Assembly (NCBI RefSeq): GCF_000241265.1
Contig: NZ_BAEE01000052.1
Span: 1 to 64,000, forward strand
Direction: 5' to 3'
Length of the DNA: 64,000 nt
Origin: Gordonia araii NBRC 100433
GTDB taxonomy: Bacteria; Actinomycetota; Actinomycetes; Mycobacteriales; Mycobacteriaceae
Below the pieces are notes generated by a model, which ran no database searches, had not been told where the DNA came from, and saw nothing but the letters and a program-made list of their open reading frames with translations. The translations under genes were made by a program, and so were the position numbers. Positions within the stretch are counted from its first letter, which is position 1, and each line of letters begins with the position of its first letter. This document shows positions 7,667 to 21,601 of the stretch, piece by piece.

Positions 7667-8476
7667 TCAGTACTCCTTGCGGACGCCTTCGGCGAGTTCG
7701 GCCACCAGGCCGGACAACTCGTCGGGACCCTCGGCGGCAGCGGTGACCAGGGCCGACCCGACGATCACGCCGTCGGCGTAGGCGGCGATCTCGGCGGCCT
7801 GCTTGCCGTTGCGCACGCCGAGGCCCACTCCGATCGGGATGTCGGAGTACTCGCGCACGCGCGCACACAACTCCGGCGCCATGTTCGAGACGGCGTCGCG
7901 CGCTCCGGTCACGCCCATCGTCGACGCCGCGTAGACGAAGCCGCGCGACGCGTCGACGGTGAGTGCGATCCGCTCCGGCGTCGACGACGGCGCGACGAGG
8001 TAGATGCGGTCGAGGCCGTGGGCGTCGGAGGCCGCGTGCCACGCCGCGCCCTCCTCGGGAATCAGGTTGGGGGTGATCACTCCAGCTCCGCCCGCGTTGG
8101 CGAGGTCGCGGGCGAAGTTCTCCACCCCGTAGGCGAGGATCGGGTTCCAGTAGCTCATCACCACGGCTTGGCCGCCCGCCTTCACGACGGCCTCGCAGGC
8201 GGCGAAGGCGTCACGCACGCGGACGCCGTTCCGCAGCGCTGTGTCCGCGGCGGCCTGGATGGTGGGTCCGTCCATCACCGGATCGGAGTACGGCACGCCC
8301 ACCTCGACGATGTCGCAGCCCGATTCGACCATGATCCGCATCGACTCGAGCGACTCGGCGACGGTGGGGTACCCGACCGGCAGGTAGCCGATGAGCGCCG
8401 CCCGGTCCTCCCGACGGCAGGCCGCGAAGGTTTCGGTCAGCTTCGAGGGCGGGGCGCTGTGGCGCGTGGTCGTCAT
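7667..8476 (-). CDS. trpA: tryptophan synthase alpha subunit
   Basis: TrpA cleaves indole-3-glycerol phosphate to indole and glyceraldehyde 3-phosphate and channels indole to TrpB. The 269-residue TIM barrel shows [11 protein letters not shown], the catalytic Glu and Asp in [18 protein letters not shown], and the phosphate-binding glycine loop near the C-terminus ([10 protein letters not shown]). The ATG at 8476 overlaps the trpB stop codon as ATGA, so translation is coupled. A longer in-frame reading into trpB is therefore rejected. It is the last trp gene of the cluster, followed by a weak hairpin and lgt. Confidence 0.97.
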   Translation of the reverse strand: MTTTRHSAPPSKLTETFAACRREDRAALIGYLPVGYPTVAESLESMRIMVESGCDIVEVGVPYSDPVMDGPTIQAAADTALRNGVRVRDAFAACEAVVKAGGQAVVMSYWNPILAYGVENFARDLANAGGAGVITPNLIPEEGAAWHAASDAHGLDRIYLVAPSSTPERIALTVDASRGFVYAASTMGVTGARDAVSNMAPELCARVREYSDIPIGVGLGVRNGKQAAEIAAYADGVIVGSALVTAAAEGPDELSGLVAELAEGVRKEY

Positions 8477-9753
8477 GCGTCCTGCCCTTGCGGACGGTCG
8501 AATAGGCCGAACCATTTGCCAGCGGTGTCGACGTCCTTGTCGCCGCGACCGGACAGGTTGACGACGATGATCGAGCCCTCCCCCAGTTCCTTGCCGAGCT
8601 TGAGCGCCCCGGCGACGGCGTGGGCCGATTCGATGGCCGGGATGATGCCCTCGCGCCGCGACAGCAGACTGAGCGCGTCCATCGCCTCGGTGTCGGTGAT
8701 CGGACGGTACTCGGCCCGGCCGATGTCCTTCAGGTAGGCGTGTTCGGGACCGACGCCGGGATAGTCGAGGCCGGCCGAGATCGAATGGGATTCGATCGTC
8801 TGCCCGTCCTCGTCCTGCAGCAGGTACGAATAGGCCCCTTGGAAGGCGCCCGGCGTGCCGCCGGTGAACGTCGCGGCGTGCCGACCGGTCTCGACGCCGT
8901 CGCCGGCGGCCTCGAAGCCCACCAGGCGCACCGATTCGTCGTCAAGGAAGGGGTGGAAGATGCCGATCGCGTTGGATCCGCCGCCGACGCAGGCGACCAC
9001 GGCGTCCGGCAGGCGCCCGGCGTGTTCGAGGATCTGGGCACGAGCCTCCAGTCCGACGACGCGCTGCAGGTCGCGGACCATCATCGGAAACGGGTGGGGT
9101 CCCGCCGCGGTGCCGAAGCAGTAGTAGGTGTTGTGCGCGTTGGTGACCCAGTCGCGCATGGCCTCGTTGATGGCGTCCTTCAACGTGGCCGACCCGTTGT
9201 CGACGGCGATCACCGTCGCGCCCAGCAACCGCATCCGCGCCACGTTGAGGGCCTGACGGTCGGTGTCGACGCGGCCCATGTAGATGACGCATTCGAGGCC
9301 GAGCAGGGCGCAGGCCGTCGCGGTCGCGACTCCGTGCTGACCGGCACCCGTCTCGGCGATGACCCGGGTCTTGCCCATCCGCTGCGCGAGCAGCGCCTGC
9401 CCCAGCACGTTGTTGATCTTGTGGGAACCGGTGTGGTTGAGATCCTCGCGCTTGAGGAAGATCCTTGCGCCGCCGGCGAACTCACTCAGGCGCGCCGCCT
9501 CGTACAGCGGCGACGGCCGACCCGTGTAGTCGCGCTGGAGCCGGTCCAGCTCGGCGAGGTAGTCGTCGTCGCTGCGCATCTTCTCGTAGGTCACGGTGAC
9601 CTCATCGATCACGGCCATCAGCGCCTCGGGGACGTGACGCCCGCCGTAGTCGCCGAAATGTCCGCCGGCGTCCGGCTCGATCGACGTGCGGCTCGCGACG
9701 CCCGCGCTAGCGGAAGGATACGACGACGCGCCCGGGGCGTTCGCGGATGCCAT
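8473..9753 (-). CDS. trpB: tryptophan synthase beta subunit
   Basis: TrpB is the PLP enzyme that condenses indole with L-serine to give L-tryptophan. The 426-residue reading carries [15 protein letters not shown], the PLP lysine in [11 protein letters not shown] (Lys112 with this start), the [15 protein letters not shown] segment and the phosphate-binding GGGSNAIG loop. The ATG at 9753 follows the trpC stop by 2 bp. A GTG at 9777 would overlap trpC by 22 nt and add eight residues. Neither has a strong ribosome-binding site, so the exact N-terminus is uncertain. The stop codon overlaps the trpA start. Confidence 0.96.
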   Translation of the reverse strand: MASANAPGASSYPSASAGVASRTSIEPDAGGHFGDYGGRHVPEALMAVIDEVTVTYEKMRSDDDYLAELDRLQRDYTGRPSPLYEAARLSEFAGGARIFLKREDLNHTGSHKINNVLGQALLAQRMGKTRVIAETGAGQHGVATATACALLGLECVIYMGRVDTDRQALNVARMRLLGATVIAVDNGSATLKDAINEAMRDWVTNAHNTYYCFGTAAGPHPFPMMVRDLQRVVGLEARAQILEHAGRLPDAVVACVGGGSNAIGIFHPFLDDESVRLVGFEAAGDGVETGRHAATFTGGTPGAFQGAYSYLLQDEDGQTIESHSISAGLDYPGVGPEHAYLKDIGRAEYRPITDTEAMDALSLLSRREGIIPAIESAHAVAGALKLGKELGEGSIIVVNLSGRGDKDVDTAGKWFGLFDRPQGQDA

Positions 9754-9755
9754 CG

Positions 9756-10574
9756 CTATCGAACGGGCTTGGGGCACGACGGATGGGTACCCGCGGTGAC
9801 CAGTTCGGCAACGGCGGCACGCGGGTCACCGCTGGTGACCAGCCCCTCCCCGACGAGCACCGCGTCGGCGCCCGCGCCGGCATAGGCGAGCAGGTCAGCG
9901 GTGCCGCGGATGCCCGACTCGGCGATCTTGATGACCTCGGTCGGCAGTCCGGGCGCGATGCGGGCGAACGAATCCCGGTCGACTTCCAGCGTTTTGAGGT
10001 TCCGCGCGTTGATGCCGACGACCTTGGCACCGGCTTGGAGGGCCCGGTCGGCCTCTTCCTCGGTGTGCGCCTCGACGAGGGCCATCATGCCCAACGATTC
10101 GGTGCGGTCGAGCAGCGATTCGAGAACGTTCTGCTCCAGGGCGGCGACGATCAGCAAGATGACGTCGGCGCCGTGGGCGCGCGCCTCGTGGATCTGGTAG
10201 GGCCCGACGATGAAGTCCTTGCGGAGGATCGGCAAATCGACGGCGGCGCGGACGGCGTCCAGGTCGGCCAGCGATCCGCGGAATCGGCGCTCCTCGGTCA
10301 GCACGCTGATGATCCGGGCGCCGCCGTCCTCGTAGATCCGGGCCAGTTCGGCCGGATCGGCGATGTCGGCCAGTTCGCCGCGCGAGGGGCTCGCCCGCTT
10401 GACCTCGGCGATGACGCCGATTCCGGGCTGGCGCAGGGCCGCCATGGCGTCGCGCGGCGGCGCGGCGGCTTCCGACGCCCGCTTGATCGCCGCGTAGTCG
10501 ACGACCGCTTCGCGGGCGGCGACATCGGCTTTGACGCCCTCGATGATCGAATCGAGCACTGTCTGCTCTCCCAC
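9756..10574 (-). CDS. trpC: indole-3-glycerol phosphate synthase
   Basis: This monofunctional TrpC (272 residues) closes CdRP to indole-3-glycerol phosphate. Visible motifs are [16 protein letters not shown] with the catalytic lysine, [33 protein letters not shown] and the C-terminal glycine-rich phosphate site. The GTG start at 10574 is fixed by a very strong AGGAGGTGAG six bases upstream. The same frame extends to 10742 but that part is unconserved. It follows trpM by 128 bp, the only sizeable gap in the his-trp run, and holds no fused TrpF domain. Confidence 0.96.
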   Translation of the reverse strand: MGEQTVLDSIIEGVKADVAAREAVVDYAAIKRASEAAAPPRDAMAALRQPGIGVIAEVKRASPSRGELADIADPAELARIYEDGGARIISVLTEERRFRGSLADLDAVRAAVDLPILRKDFIVGPYQIHEARAHGADVILLIVAALEQNVLESLLDRTESLGMMALVEAHTEEEADRALQAGAKVVGINARNLKTLEVDRDSFARIAPGLPTEVIKIAESGIRGTADLLAYAGAGADAVLVGEGLVTSGDPRAAVAELVTAGTHPSCPKPVR

Positions 10575-10580
10575 TGGCGT

Positions 10581-10590
10581 CTCACCTCCT
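10581..10590 (-). promoter_or_regulatory. strong ribosome-binding site of trpC
   Basis: Minus-strand AGGAGGTGAG ends 6 nt before the GTG at 10574. It decides the trpC start against a longer in-frame reading. Confidence 0.8.
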
Positions 10591-10623
10591 CGCTGGCGTT
10601 CCCGGGTTGATTTGCCTGATGTG

Positions 10624-10650
10624 TCACAGGGTAGCCGCGCCGCCCTGTGA
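10624..10650 (-). other. hairpin in the trpM-trpC gap
   Basis: TCACAGGG (10624-10631) and CCCTGTGA (10643-10650) form a perfect 8-bp stem with an 11-nt GC-rich loop, midway between the trpM stop and trpC. No U-tract follows. It could be an attenuator, a processing site or a weak terminator. There is no Trp-codon leader peptide beside it. Confidence 0.45.
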
Positions 10651-10702
10651 GGAATCTGCGGGGTAGGTTCGCGACCCGTCCCGGCGTCGCGCCACCGCCT
10701 CG

Positions 10703-11370
10703 CTACTCGGTCGGGTCGACACCGCCGTCGAGACTGTCCCACAGGGTGCGCTCGTTGCCGTCGGCGCGTTCACCGGCCGCTTCCGCGCGCTTGCGACGCT
10801 CGTGTTCGGCGAAGACCTGGCGTTCCAGTTCCTCGCGCCTGGCCGCCGGCGACTGATACCTCGACGACATCCCGGCGCCCCGGGCGGCCCGCAGCGCGAA
10901 CACGGCCGCCACGGCAAGCAGCGCGGCGGCGACGAGGATGACGACCGGGACCCACGGGTTCGTCGTGGTCAGCAGCACCCGGTACCGCGGCGACAAGTCG
11001 ATCGCACGGGCCGCGTAGTCACTGCTGGGCGTGCTGCTGAGCAACGAAATCGCGGGGATCGCGATCACGACCGCGCCCAGCGCGAGCAGGATCGCGAACA
11101 CCCGCAGAGCCCACCCGCGCAACGACCACACCACCGCGATGGATGCGAGCAGCGCCAGCGCGACGGGGGTCAGCCAAGGACTCCAGTCGGAACCCTTGAC
11201 GGTGAAGGAGCGCATCGGCGAGAGTCCGTCCTCGGCTTCGACTCGCGCCCAGGGCAGCAGCGAGGACGCCCACAAGACGATCGCGGCCCCGGCCAGGAGC
11301 AGCGACGCGACGATCTTGCCGAACGTCTGGCGCCGACGGCGGGCCGCTTCGGCGGCTTCGGTTTCGTCGC

Positions 11371-11374
<4 letters not shown>
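10703..11374 (-). CDS. trpM: Trp-associated membrane protein (TIGR02234 family)
   Basis: This 223-residue membrane protein is found between trpE and trpC in mycobacteria and relatives (M. tuberculosis Rv1610). Hydrophobic segments lie at about 19-40, 63-83, 86-110 and 138-160. The [12 protein letters not shown] segment and the extracytoplasmic [19 protein letters not shown] loop fit the family. The C-terminal 50 residues are charged and probably cytoplasmic. The start overlaps the trpE stop as ATGA. A role in tryptophan or aromatic precursor movement has been guessed from context, but I know of no firm biochemical assignment. The symbol follows informal use. Confidence 0.85.
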
Positions 11375-12911
<1,537 letters not shown>

Positions 12912-12915
<4 letters not shown>

Positions 12916-13091
12916 CCGAGCGGCTCGCCTCCGACGCCCCAGTGGTTGCGGGGCACTTCGGTGATGGTCACCCAGACCGAGTCGGGGTTCTTACCGGTGG
13001 CGCGCGCATACGCCTCGGTGACCGCCGCGATGGTCTCGCGCTTGATGGCGTCGGACAGGCCGGGGGTCTGGGAGATCTGGATCAGCGGCAT
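12912..13091 (-). CDS. 4-oxalocrotonate tautomerase family protein
   Basis: This is a 59-residue protein too small for many gene finders. It starts [12 protein letters not shown], so the residue after the initiator Met is the catalytic N-terminal proline of the tautomerase superfamily. It ends with the family-like segment [20 protein letters not shown]. Length and start match 4-OT monomers, which assemble as hexamers. It sits 6 bp after hisI and its stop overlaps the trpE start (ATGA), so it is a full member of the his-trp operon. The substrate cannot be inferred. A link to either pathway has not been established to my knowledge. Confidence 0.9.
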
Positions 13092-13097
13092 GGATGT

Positions 13098-13487
13098 TCA
13101 CGCTCCTGGGGAGTCTGGTCGGAAGAGTTCGTCGGTGTCGAAACAGCTGTGGTTGCCGGTGTGGCAGGCCGGCCCGGTCTGCTCGACGACGAGCAGGACG
13201 GTGTCGCCGTCGCAGTCGAGCCGGACCGACCGCACGCGTTGGGTGTGCCCACTGGTCTCGCCCTTCACCCAGTACTGCTGGCGCGAACGCGAGAAGTAGG
13301 TGGCGGCCCCGGTCGCCAGGGTACGGGCCAGCGCGGTGTCGTCCATCCAGGCCTGCATCAGGACGATACCGGTCCCCGCTTCCTGCGCCACGGCCGCGAC
13401 GAGTCCCTCGGAGTTGCGCTTGAGGCGAGCGGCGATCGCCGGGTCGAGCCGATCGCCGTCGTCGCCTGGTAGATCGTTCGCGGTCAC
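13098..13487 (-). CDS. hisI: phosphoribosyl-AMP cyclohydrolase
   Basis: HisI opens the purine ring of PR-AMP to give ProFAR, the third step of histidine synthesis. The 129-residue protein shows [20 protein letters not shown], the metal-binding [11 protein letters not shown] and the zinc motif [13 protein letters not shown]. It is monofunctional: there is no fused HisE pyrophosphohydrolase, and hisE and hisG are not in this window. The GTG start overlaps the hisF stop codon as GTGA, excluding the much longer frame. The tautomerase gene follows after 6 bp. Confidence 0.96.
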   Translation of the reverse strand: MTANDLPGDDGDRLDPAIAARLKRNSEGLVAAVAQEAGTGIVLMQAWMDDTALARTLATGAATYFSRSRQQYWVKGETSGHTQRVRSVRLDCDGDTVLLVVEQTGPACHTGNHSCFDTDELFRPDSPGA

Positions 13488-14281
13488 GTCCGTGCCTCCA
13501 TTCCCGCGCGGCGGACCGTGATCCCCGCATCGGCCATCGCCGACTTGACCGCGCCGATCGTCAGCTCGCCGAAGTGGAAGACGGACGCGGCGAGCACCGC
13601 GTCGGCCCCGGCGCGCACGGCGGGCGCGAAGTCGTCGACCTTCCCCGCGCCGCCGCTGGCGATCACCGGCACGTCCACGACGGCGCGCACCGCGGTGAGC
13701 ATCGCGAGGTCGAAGCCGGCTTTCGTGCCGTCGGCGTCCATCGAGTTGAGGAGGATCTCCCCCACCCCGAGTTCCTGTCCGCGCCGCGCCCACTCCAGCG
13801 CGTCGATGCCGGTACCGCGGCGACCGCCGTGGGTGGTGACCTCCCACCCCGACGCGGTCGGCGCACCACCGTCCGGAACGGTCCGCGCGTCGACCGACAG
13901 GACGATGCACTGGGAGCCGAACCGGCGGCTCATCTCGCTGAGCACCTCGGGCCGCGCGATCGCGGCGGTGTTGACGCTGACCTTGTCCGCGCCCGCACGC
14001 AGCATGGTGTCGACGTCGGCCACCTCGCGGATGCCCCCGCCGACGGTGAGCGGAATGAAGATCTCGTCGGCGGTGCGCTTGACCACGTCGATCATCGTCG
14101 CCCGCCCCGAACTTGATGCGGTCACGTCGAGGAACGTCAGTTCGTCGGCGCCCTCGGCGTTGTAGCGCGCCGCCAGCTCGACCGGATCGCCCGCGTCGCG
14201 CAGATTCTCGAAGTTGACGCCTTTGACCACGCGCCCGTCGTCGACATCGAGGCACGGGATCACGCGTACTGCCACACTCAT
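13484..14281 (-). CDS. hisF: imidazole glycerol phosphate synthase, cyclase subunit
   Basis: HisF pairs with HisH to make imidazole glycerol phosphate and AICAR from PRFAR. The 265-residue barrel has both catalytic aspartates in [15 protein letters not shown] and [10 protein letters not shown]. It also has the phosphate loops [11 protein letters not shown] and [12 protein letters not shown]. It overlaps impA upstream and hisI downstream by 4 bp each. Its partner hisH lies three genes upstream in the same operon, so both subunits are made from one message. Confidence 0.97.
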   Translation of the reverse strand: MSVAVRVIPCLDVDDGRVVKGVNFENLRDAGDPVELAARYNAEGADELTFLDVTASSSGRATMIDVVKRTADEIFIPLTVGGGIREVADVDTMLRAGADKVSVNTAAIARPEVLSEMSRRFGSQCIVLSVDARTVPDGGAPTASGWEVTTHGGRRGTGIDALEWARRGQELGVGEILLNSMDADGTKAGFDLAMLTAVRAVVDVPVIASGGAGKVDDFAPAVRAGADAVLAASVFHFGELTIGAVKSAMADAGITVRRAGMEART

Positions 14282-15102
14282 CGGACCTCCCAGTCCTGTC
14301 CGGTCACGGAGTCAATAAGGTCGATCAGCTCGCCGTGGACCCCCGGTGCCGCGGCGACGACCGACGGGGACTCGACGCGCCACGGGTTGCCCGCGATGTC
14401 GGTGACGACCCCTCCGGCCGCGCGGACCAGGGCCGCGCCGGCGGCGTTGTCCCACGCGTGGCGACCGAAGGTGATGGCGCCCGAGTAGACGCCTGCCGCG
14501 GTGAACGCGAGGTCGACGCCGATGCTTCCCGACATCCGCAGCCGCGCCACCCGACTGCTCAGCGCGGCGAGCACCTCGATGCGGCGGGCCCCCGGATAGC
14601 GACCGCGCGCGCGTTCATTGAAGGCGCCGAAGCCGACCACCGAGTCGCGCAGCGACACCGGCGGCAGCGGGTCGGCGAGCCGGCCGTTGCAGCTGAGCCC
14701 GCCGCCCTCGTAGCCGACGTAGCGCAGGTCCAGCAGCGGCAGCCAGGTGAGTCCCAGCAACGGCTCGCCGTCGTGGCACAGGCCCACCAGGATCCCGGTC
14801 ATCGGGTTGCCCGTCGAGTAGTTGAACGTGCCGTCGACCGGGTCGACGACCCACACCAGGCCGACGTCGGCCGGGGCACCGCCGAATTCCTCGCCGTGAC
14901 ACGGCAGGCCGGTGCGCTGGGTCAGTTCGGCGCAGATGAACCGCTCGAGGTCGAGGTCGACCTGCGTCGCGAAGTCCTTCTCGCCCTTCGCCACGACCCC
15001 CGGCGCGCCGACACCGGCCCGGAACTTGGGCACGGCGGCGTCCAGGATCGATGCGGCCGTCTCGGCGAGCCGGGGCAGGTCGGGGGCGGGCGGCGTCGAC
15101 AT
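14278..15102 (-). CDS. impA: inositol monophosphatase family phosphatase
   Basis: This 274-residue member of the lithium-sensitive phosphatase superfamily carries the metal-binding motifs GEEFGG and [16 protein letters not shown], and the C-terminal [17 protein letters not shown]. The start at 15102 shares one base with the hisA stop (TGATG). The position between hisA and hisF matches M. tuberculosis impA (Rv1604). Members act on inositol phosphates or, in other actinobacteria, as the histidinol-phosphatase HisN. Since no other histidinol-phosphatase is in the his operon here, a HisN-like role is possible, but the sequence does not decide it. Confidence 0.88.
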   Translation of the reverse strand: MSTPPAPDLPRLAETAASILDAAVPKFRAGVGAPGVVAKGEKDFATQVDLDLERFICAELTQRTGLPCHGEEFGGAPADVGLVWVVDPVDGTFNYSTGNPMTGILVGLCHDGEPLLGLTWLPLLDLRYVGYEGGGLSCNGRLADPLPPVSLRDSVVGFGAFNERARGRYPGARRIEVLAALSSRVARLRMSGSIGVDLAFTAAGVYSGAITFGRHAWDNAAGAALVRAAGGVVTDIAGNPWRVESPSVVAAAPGVHGELIDLIDSVTGQDWEVR

Positions 15103-15845
15103 CAGGCCCCGCGGACCGCCGCCAGTGCCTCGGGAAGCGTGAACCGGCCCGCGTAGAGCGCCTTGCCGATGATCGCGCCCTCCACACCTTGATCGCACAG
15201 TCCGGCGATGGCCGTGAGATCGGCGAGTTCGGAGATCCCGCCCGACGCGACGATGGGCGCGCGGGTGCGCGACGCCACCTGGGCGAGCAGGTCGAGGTTC
15301 GGACCGGACAGCGTGCCGTCCTTCGACACGTCGGTGACGACGTAGCGCGCGCAGCCGTCGGCATCGAGGCGAGCGAGCGTCTCCCACAGGTCGCCGCCCT
15401 CGGTGACCCAGCCGCGCCCGCGCAGTTTCCACGAGTCCCCGTCCGCGGTGACGTCGAGTCCGACGGCGATCTTGTCGCCGTATTCGGCGATCGCCGCCGC
15501 GCACCACGCGGGGTTCTCGATCGCGGCGGTGCCCAGGTTCACGCGGGTGCATCCGGTGGCCAGTGCCGCGGCCAGCGACTCGTCGTCGCGGATGCCGCCG
15601 GAGAGCTCGACGTCGACCTGCAGCTCGGCGATCACGTCGGCCAGCAGCGCCCGGTTGTCCCCGCGGCCGAAGGCCGCATCCAGATCGACCAGGTGGACCC
15701 ATTCCGCGCCGTCGCGCTCCCACGCCAGCGCGGCGTCGCGCGGCGAGCCGTACGACGTCTCGGTGCCCGCCGCCCCGCGCAGCAGGCGAACGGCCTGGCC
15801 GTCGGCGACGTCGACGGCGGGCAGCAGTTGCAAAGCATCCGGCAT
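15102..15845 (-). CDS. priA: bifunctional HisA/TrpF isomerase (PriA)
   Basis: PriA isomerises ProFAR in histidine synthesis and, in actinobacteria lacking trpF, also phosphoribosylanthranilate in tryptophan synthesis. The 247-residue barrel has acid/base aspartates in [10 protein letters not shown] (Asp12) and [11 protein letters not shown] (Asp172). The LRGRGW segment (Arg144, Trp146) lies at the place where PriA swaps side chains between substrates. No trpF is present in the trp cluster, and the enzyme is encoded inside a joint his-trp operon, which fits dual function. It starts 14 bp after the small membrane-protein gene and overlaps impA by one base. Confidence 0.94.
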   Translation of the reverse strand: MPDALQLLPAVDVADGQAVRLLRGAAGTETSYGSPRDAALAWERDGAEWVHLVDLDAAFGRGDNRALLADVIAELQVDVELSGGIRDDESLAAALATGCTRVNLGTAAIENPAWCAAAIAEYGDKIAVGLDVTADGDSWKLRGRGWVTEGGDLWETLARLDADGCARYVVTDVSKDGTLSGPNLDLLAQVASRTRAPIVASGGISELADLTAIAGLCDQGVEGAIIGKALYAGRFTLPEALAAVRGA

Positions 15846-15859
15846 GGGAGGGTGATGTC

Positions 15860-16120
15860 CTATCGATCGTCGGCGGGGGGCTGGGATTCCCGCTCATGTC
15901 TCAGTTGTTCGGCGGCCTTATCGATGACGCGGTTGGCGACGACGCCGATCGCCGCGACGATACCGACGACGGCGAGCAGCGCGACGGCCAGCCCCAGCCA
16001 GCGATGCACCTGCACCGCACCCCAGATCAGCGGCAGCGAGACGACGAGCACGGCCAGTCCGGCGCCCAAGGCGAGCAACGCGAGTTTGATGAAGGAGAAC
16101 TCGTGACGATCACCGGTCAT
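15860..16120 (-). CDS. small two-TM protein between hisH and priA
   Basis: This 86-residue protein has a charged N-terminus (MTGDRHEF), two membrane segments at about 10-33 and 37-63, and a basic-to-acidic tail ending PPADDR. The ATG overlaps the hisH stop as ATGA. I do not recognise a family. Hydrophobic hairpin proteins are common neighbours of actinobacterial his genes, but no role is established. Its coupling to hisH shows it is expressed with the pathway. Confidence 0.8.
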   Translation of the reverse strand: MTGDRHEFSFIKLALLALGAGLAVLVVSLPLIWGAVQVHRWLGLAVALLAVVGIVAAIGVVANRVIDKAAEQLRHERESQPPADDR

Positions 16121-16761
16121 GACAGGCTCCTGCACCAGTTGGCCAGCAACGCCAATCCGACGTCGCCGGATTTCTCCGGGTGAAACTGGGTCGCCGCGAG
16201 CGCGCCGTTCTCGACCGCCGCCAGGAAGCGCGACCCGTGCGTCGCCCAGGTCAGCTTCGCCGCCGCGATCGGCGACGTCGCCTCGGTACCGAGTTCCCAC
16301 GTCTGCGCCGCGTACGAGTGCACGAAGTAGAAGCGCTCGTCGGAGCCGATCCCGTCGAACAACACCGATTCCGCCGGTGTCTCGACGGTGTTCCACCCCA
16401 TGTGGGGCAGGACCGGCGCGTCGAGCCGGGTGACCGTTCCCGGCCACTCCCCGCACCCCTGCGTCTGCACGCCGAACTCCACGCCGGCGTCGAACATGAT
16501 CTGCATGCCGACGCAGATCCCCAGGACGGGGCGACCGCCGGCGAGGCGCCGGCCGACGACCTGCGGTCCGCCGACGTCGGTGAAACCGGCCATGCACGCG
16601 GCGTACGCACCGACCCCGGGCACCAGCAGGCCGTCGCATTCGGTCGCCGCACCCCGGTCGGACGTGACGGTGACCTCGGCGCCGACGTGCTCGAGCGCCC
16701 GCTGGGCCGAACGCAGGTTGCCCGACCCGTAATCGAGGATCGTCACCGACGGTTGGCTCAC
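16117..16761 (-). CDS. hisH: imidazole glycerol phosphate synthase, glutaminase subunit
   Basis: HisH hydrolyses glutamine and channels ammonia to HisF. The 214-residue class I amidotransferase has the nucleophile in [15 protein letters not shown] and the His-Glu pair in [13 protein letters not shown]. The GTG at 16761 overlaps the hisB stop as GTGA and begins the conserved [13 protein letters not shown] strand within six residues. The longer frame to 16812 is rejected. The gene is followed by the small two-TM gene with a 4-bp overlap. Confidence 0.97.
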   Translation of the reverse strand: MSQPSVTILDYGSGNLRSAQRALEHVGAEVTVTSDRGAATECDGLLVPGVGAYAACMAGFTDVGGPQVVGRRLAGGRPVLGICVGMQIMFDAGVEFGVQTQGCGEWPGTVTRLDAPVLPHMGWNTVETPAESVLFDGIGSDERFYFVHSYAAQTWELGTEATSPIAAAKLTWATHGSRFLAAVENGALAATQFHPEKSGDVGLALLANWCRSLS

Positions 16762-17395
16762 AGACTGCCCTTCGTCGACGGAACCCCGCTCACCCGCGGA
16801 TCCGGTTCGCATGCTGCGCGCAGCGCACGCGCGACCGCCTTGTACTGCGCCTCGGTGATGTGGTGCTGGTCGCGGCCGTACTCCACCCGCACGTGCAGCG
16901 CGATGCGGGCGTTCAGCGCGAGCGACTCGAAGACGTGCCGGTTGATCACCGTCGAGTACGGCGCACCGGCCTTTTCCCCCTCCTGCACCCCAGGGATGAC
17001 CGCGGTGAGCAGGTGGTCGGGTTCACCGGTGTGCACGAAGTAGGGCCGGCCGGACACGTCGACGGCGGCGTGGGCCAGCGTCTCGTCCATCGGGATCCAG
17101 GCATCCCCGAAGCGGCGGATGCCCTTCTTGTCGCCGAGAGCCTCGGCGAAGGCCTGGCCCAGCACGATCGCGGTGTCCTCGACGGTGTGGTGCGCCTCGA
17201 TCTCGATGTCGCCGCGCGCGGCCACGGTCAGGTCGAAACTGCCGTGCTGGCCGAAGGCGGTCAGCATGTGGTCGTAGAAGGGCACGCCGGTGGCGATGTC
17301 GGTGCGTCCGGTCCCGTCGAGATTCAGCTCGACGGTGATCGACGACTCTCGGGTGGTGCGTTCCACCCGCGCGGTGCGCTCGGCACTGGTGCTCA

Positions 17396-17396
<1 letters not shown>
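16758..17396 (-). CDS. hisB: imidazoleglycerol-phosphate dehydratase
   Basis: HisB removes water from imidazole glycerol phosphate to give imidazole acetol phosphate. The 212-residue monofunctional protein has the two metal-binding repeats, [20 protein letters not shown] near the middle and [20 protein letters not shown] near the end. The first-helix motif [14 protein letters not shown] is also present. There is no N-terminal phosphatase domain of the enterobacterial type. The start at 17396 shares one base with the hisC stop (TGATG). The stop overlaps the hisH GTG. Confidence 0.97.
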
Positions 17397-19842
<2,446 letters not shown>

Positions 19843-19877
19843 CGTGACTCCTGGGTTGGTCGGGATGGACTTCTACC

Positions 19878-19883
19878 AGGATA
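19878..19883 (-). promoter_or_regulatory. candidate -10 of the his-trp operon
   Basis: Minus-strand TATCCT (in GCATATCCTGG) lies 35 nt before the hisD ATG, giving a short leader with an AGGAG ribosome-binding site. No convincing -35 was found. Confidence 0.4.
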
Positions 19884-19918
19884 TGCGGTCGGGCAAAGTG
19901 GTTTTCGTCTCGCCCGGG

Positions 19919-21295
19919 TCAGGCCTTGGCCACGCGGCGCAGCCGCAAGTTCGCGAACTCGCCCAGGCCCCACGGGCCGAGCTCGCGCCCGTAGCCGGAT
20001 GCCTTGACGCCGCCGAACGGCAGGCCGGGCAGCGTGGTGCCGTGCTCGTTGACCATGGCCATGCCGACGTCGAGCCGGTCCGCGAGTTCCCTCGCACGGT
20101 CGACGTCGGAACTCCACACCGAACCCGACAAGCCGTAGTCGACGTCGTTGGCGAGCGCGACCGCCTCCTCGTCGGTGCTCACCGAGTACACGACGGCCAC
20201 GGGTCCGAAGATCTCCTCGCGATAGGCGTCCATCTCCGGAGTAACCCCGGTGAGAACCGCAGGAGACATGAACGCTCCGGGGCCGTCGAGCGGTTCGCCG
20301 CCGGTGTGCAGCGTCGCCCCCTGCTCGACCGCCTTGCGGACCTGCGCGACGACCTGGTCGCGTGCCGCCACCGAGGACAGCGGTCCCACCTGGGTCGACG
20401 GGTCACTCGGGTCCCCGACCGCCATGGCCGAGACGGCGTCGGTGAGCTTGGCGACGAAATCGCCGTAGACGTCGTCGTGCACGATGAACCGCTTCGGCGA
20501 GTTACACGCCTGACCGCAGTTCAGCATCCGCCCGGCGACCGCCCCCGCGACGGTCGCCTGCACGTCGGGGGTGTCGAGCAGGATGAACGCGTCGGATCCG
20601 CCGAGTTCCAGGACCGACTTCTTCAGGTGCTTGGCCGCGGTCTGGGCGACGGCGGCGCCGGCCCGTCCGCTACCGGTGAGCGAGACGCCCTGGACGCGCC
20701 GATCGCCGATCATGTCGGCGACCTGCTCGTTCGAGGCGTAGACGTTGATGTAGGCATCCGCCGGGACGCCGGCGGCGTGCGCGATCTCTTCCATCACGGC
20801 CGACGACGCCGCACAGATCGGCGCGTGCTTGAGGATGATCGTGTTGCCCAGCAGCAGATTCGGCGCGGCGAACCGGGCCACCTGGTAGTAGGGGAAGTTC
20901 CACGGCATGATGCCCAGCAACGGTCCGATCGGCTCGCGCGTGACGACGGACTCGGCCGCGCCCTGCGGAGCGAGCACTTCGGGCTCCAGCAGTGCCGGAC
21001 CGTTCTCGGCGTACCAGTCATAGATCATTGCGGTGAGCGCCAACTCGCCCTGCGCCTGTGCGAGCGGCTTACCCATCTCTTTGGAGACCAGTGCCGCCAG
21101 TTCGTCGGCACGGTCCCGATACGCCTGCGCGGTCGCGCGCAGCATGGCCACTCGCTGTTCGACGGGAGTCTCGCGCCACCCCTGATAGGCGGCAGCCGAG
21201 CGCGCCAACACATCTTCGACGTCGGCGTCGCTCATGGTCTCGAAGGTCTGCTCCACGGCACCGGTCGCGGGGTTCTCAGTCACATATGCGGTCAT
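19919..21295 (-). CDS. NAD(P)-dependent aldehyde dehydrogenase (succinate-semialdehyde type)
   Basis: This 458-residue aldehyde dehydrogenase has [19 protein letters not shown], the cofactor segment ILKHAP, the catalytic Glu in [11 protein letters not shown] and the nucleophile Cys in [11 protein letters not shown]. The motif ILKHA and overall sequence recall M. tuberculosis GabD1, a succinate-semialdehyde dehydrogenase. The ATG at 21295 begins conserved sequence ([12 protein letters not shown]). The same frame continues 74 codons further upstream through a 21-bp repeat array, producing a basic Gly-Arg-rich heptad peptide that I do not count as coding. It lies between nadC and hisD with no evident pathway link. 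Confidence 0.92.
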   Translation of the reverse strand: MTAYVTENPATGAVEQTFETMSDADVEDVLARSAAAYQGWRETPVEQRVAMLRATAQAYRDRADELAALVSKEMGKPLAQAQGELALTAMIYDWYAENGPALLEPEVLAPQGAAESVVTREPIGPLLGIMPWNFPYYQVARFAAPNLLLGNTIILKHAPICAASSAVMEEIAHAAGVPADAYINVYASNEQVADMIGDRRVQGVSLTGSGRAGAAVAQTAAKHLKKSVLELGGSDAFILLDTPDVQATVAGAVAGRMLNCGQACNSPKRFIVHDDVYGDFVAKLTDAVSAMAVGDPSDPSTQVGPLSSVAARDQVVAQVRKAVEQGATLHTGGEPLDGPGAFMSPAVLTGVTPEMDAYREEIFGPVAVVYSVSTDEEAVALANDVDYGLSGSVWSSDVDRARELADRLDVGMAMVNEHGTTLPGLPFGGVKASGYGRELGPWGLGEFANLRLRRVAKA

Positions 21296-21321
21296 GGTTT
21301 GCACCGTACGCCCACGCCCCC

Positions 21322-21426
21322 GCCGACCGTGCCCACTTTCCCGGCGACCGTGCCCACCTTCCCGTCGACCGTGCCCACCTTCCCGTCGACTGTGCCCACC
21401 TTCCCGCCCAGTGTGCCCAGCAAACC
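21322..21426 (+). repeat. 21-bp repeat array, left arm of the 21.4-kb inverted pair
   Basis: Five 21-bp units start at 21322, 21343, 21364, 21385 and 21406 (the last degenerate). Each has GNCGACCGTGCCCAC followed by a TTCCC-like tail. The array begins 27 bp upstream of the aldehyde dehydrogenase start. The units are the reverse complement of those at 21482-21601. Confidence 0.93.
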
Positions 21427-21481
21427 CCGACTCAGCGCGACGCCAGGCCGCGCACCCGATCAACCCTGCGATGAGTAGATC

Positions 21482-21601
21482 GGGCACGATCGGCGGAATC
21501 TTGGGCACGATCGGCACCGAAACCGGGCACGATCGGCAGAAATGTGGACACGGTCGGCGAGATTGTGGGCACGATCGGCGGAATCTTGGGCACGATCGGC
21601 G
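21482..21601 (-). repeat. 21-bp repeat array, right arm, abutting the nadC stop
   Basis: Six units start at 21482, 21503, 21525, 21546, 21567 and 21588. One is 22 bp and the last is cut to 14 bp. The core is GGGCACGATCGGC followed by GGAATCTT or similar. The last base touches the nadC stop codon at 21602. A 55-bp unique segment (21427-21481) separates the two arms. The gap from 21296 to 21601 holds nothing else I recognise. Confidence 0.93.

Noticed and set aside
5886..7781. A 631-codon plus-strand frame opposite lgt with Arg-His-Gly repeats
   Set aside because: It is the antisense reading of the VPESAPS repeats and of the Lgt domain.
10624..10650. Classical trp attenuator
   Set aside because: No leader peptide with tandem Trp codons and no alternative pairing arms are seen. 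Only one hairpin is present, so I list it simply as a hairpin.
21296..21517. A 74-codon N-terminal extension of the aldehyde dehydrogenase through the repeats
   Set aside because: It gives a basic Gly-Arg heptad peptide with no resemblance to the family, whose conserved sequence starts at MTAYVTENP.
21322..21601. Insertion sequence or MITE ends
   Set aside because: There is no transposase, no target-site duplication, and the inverted arms are tandem arrays rather than simple terminal repeats.
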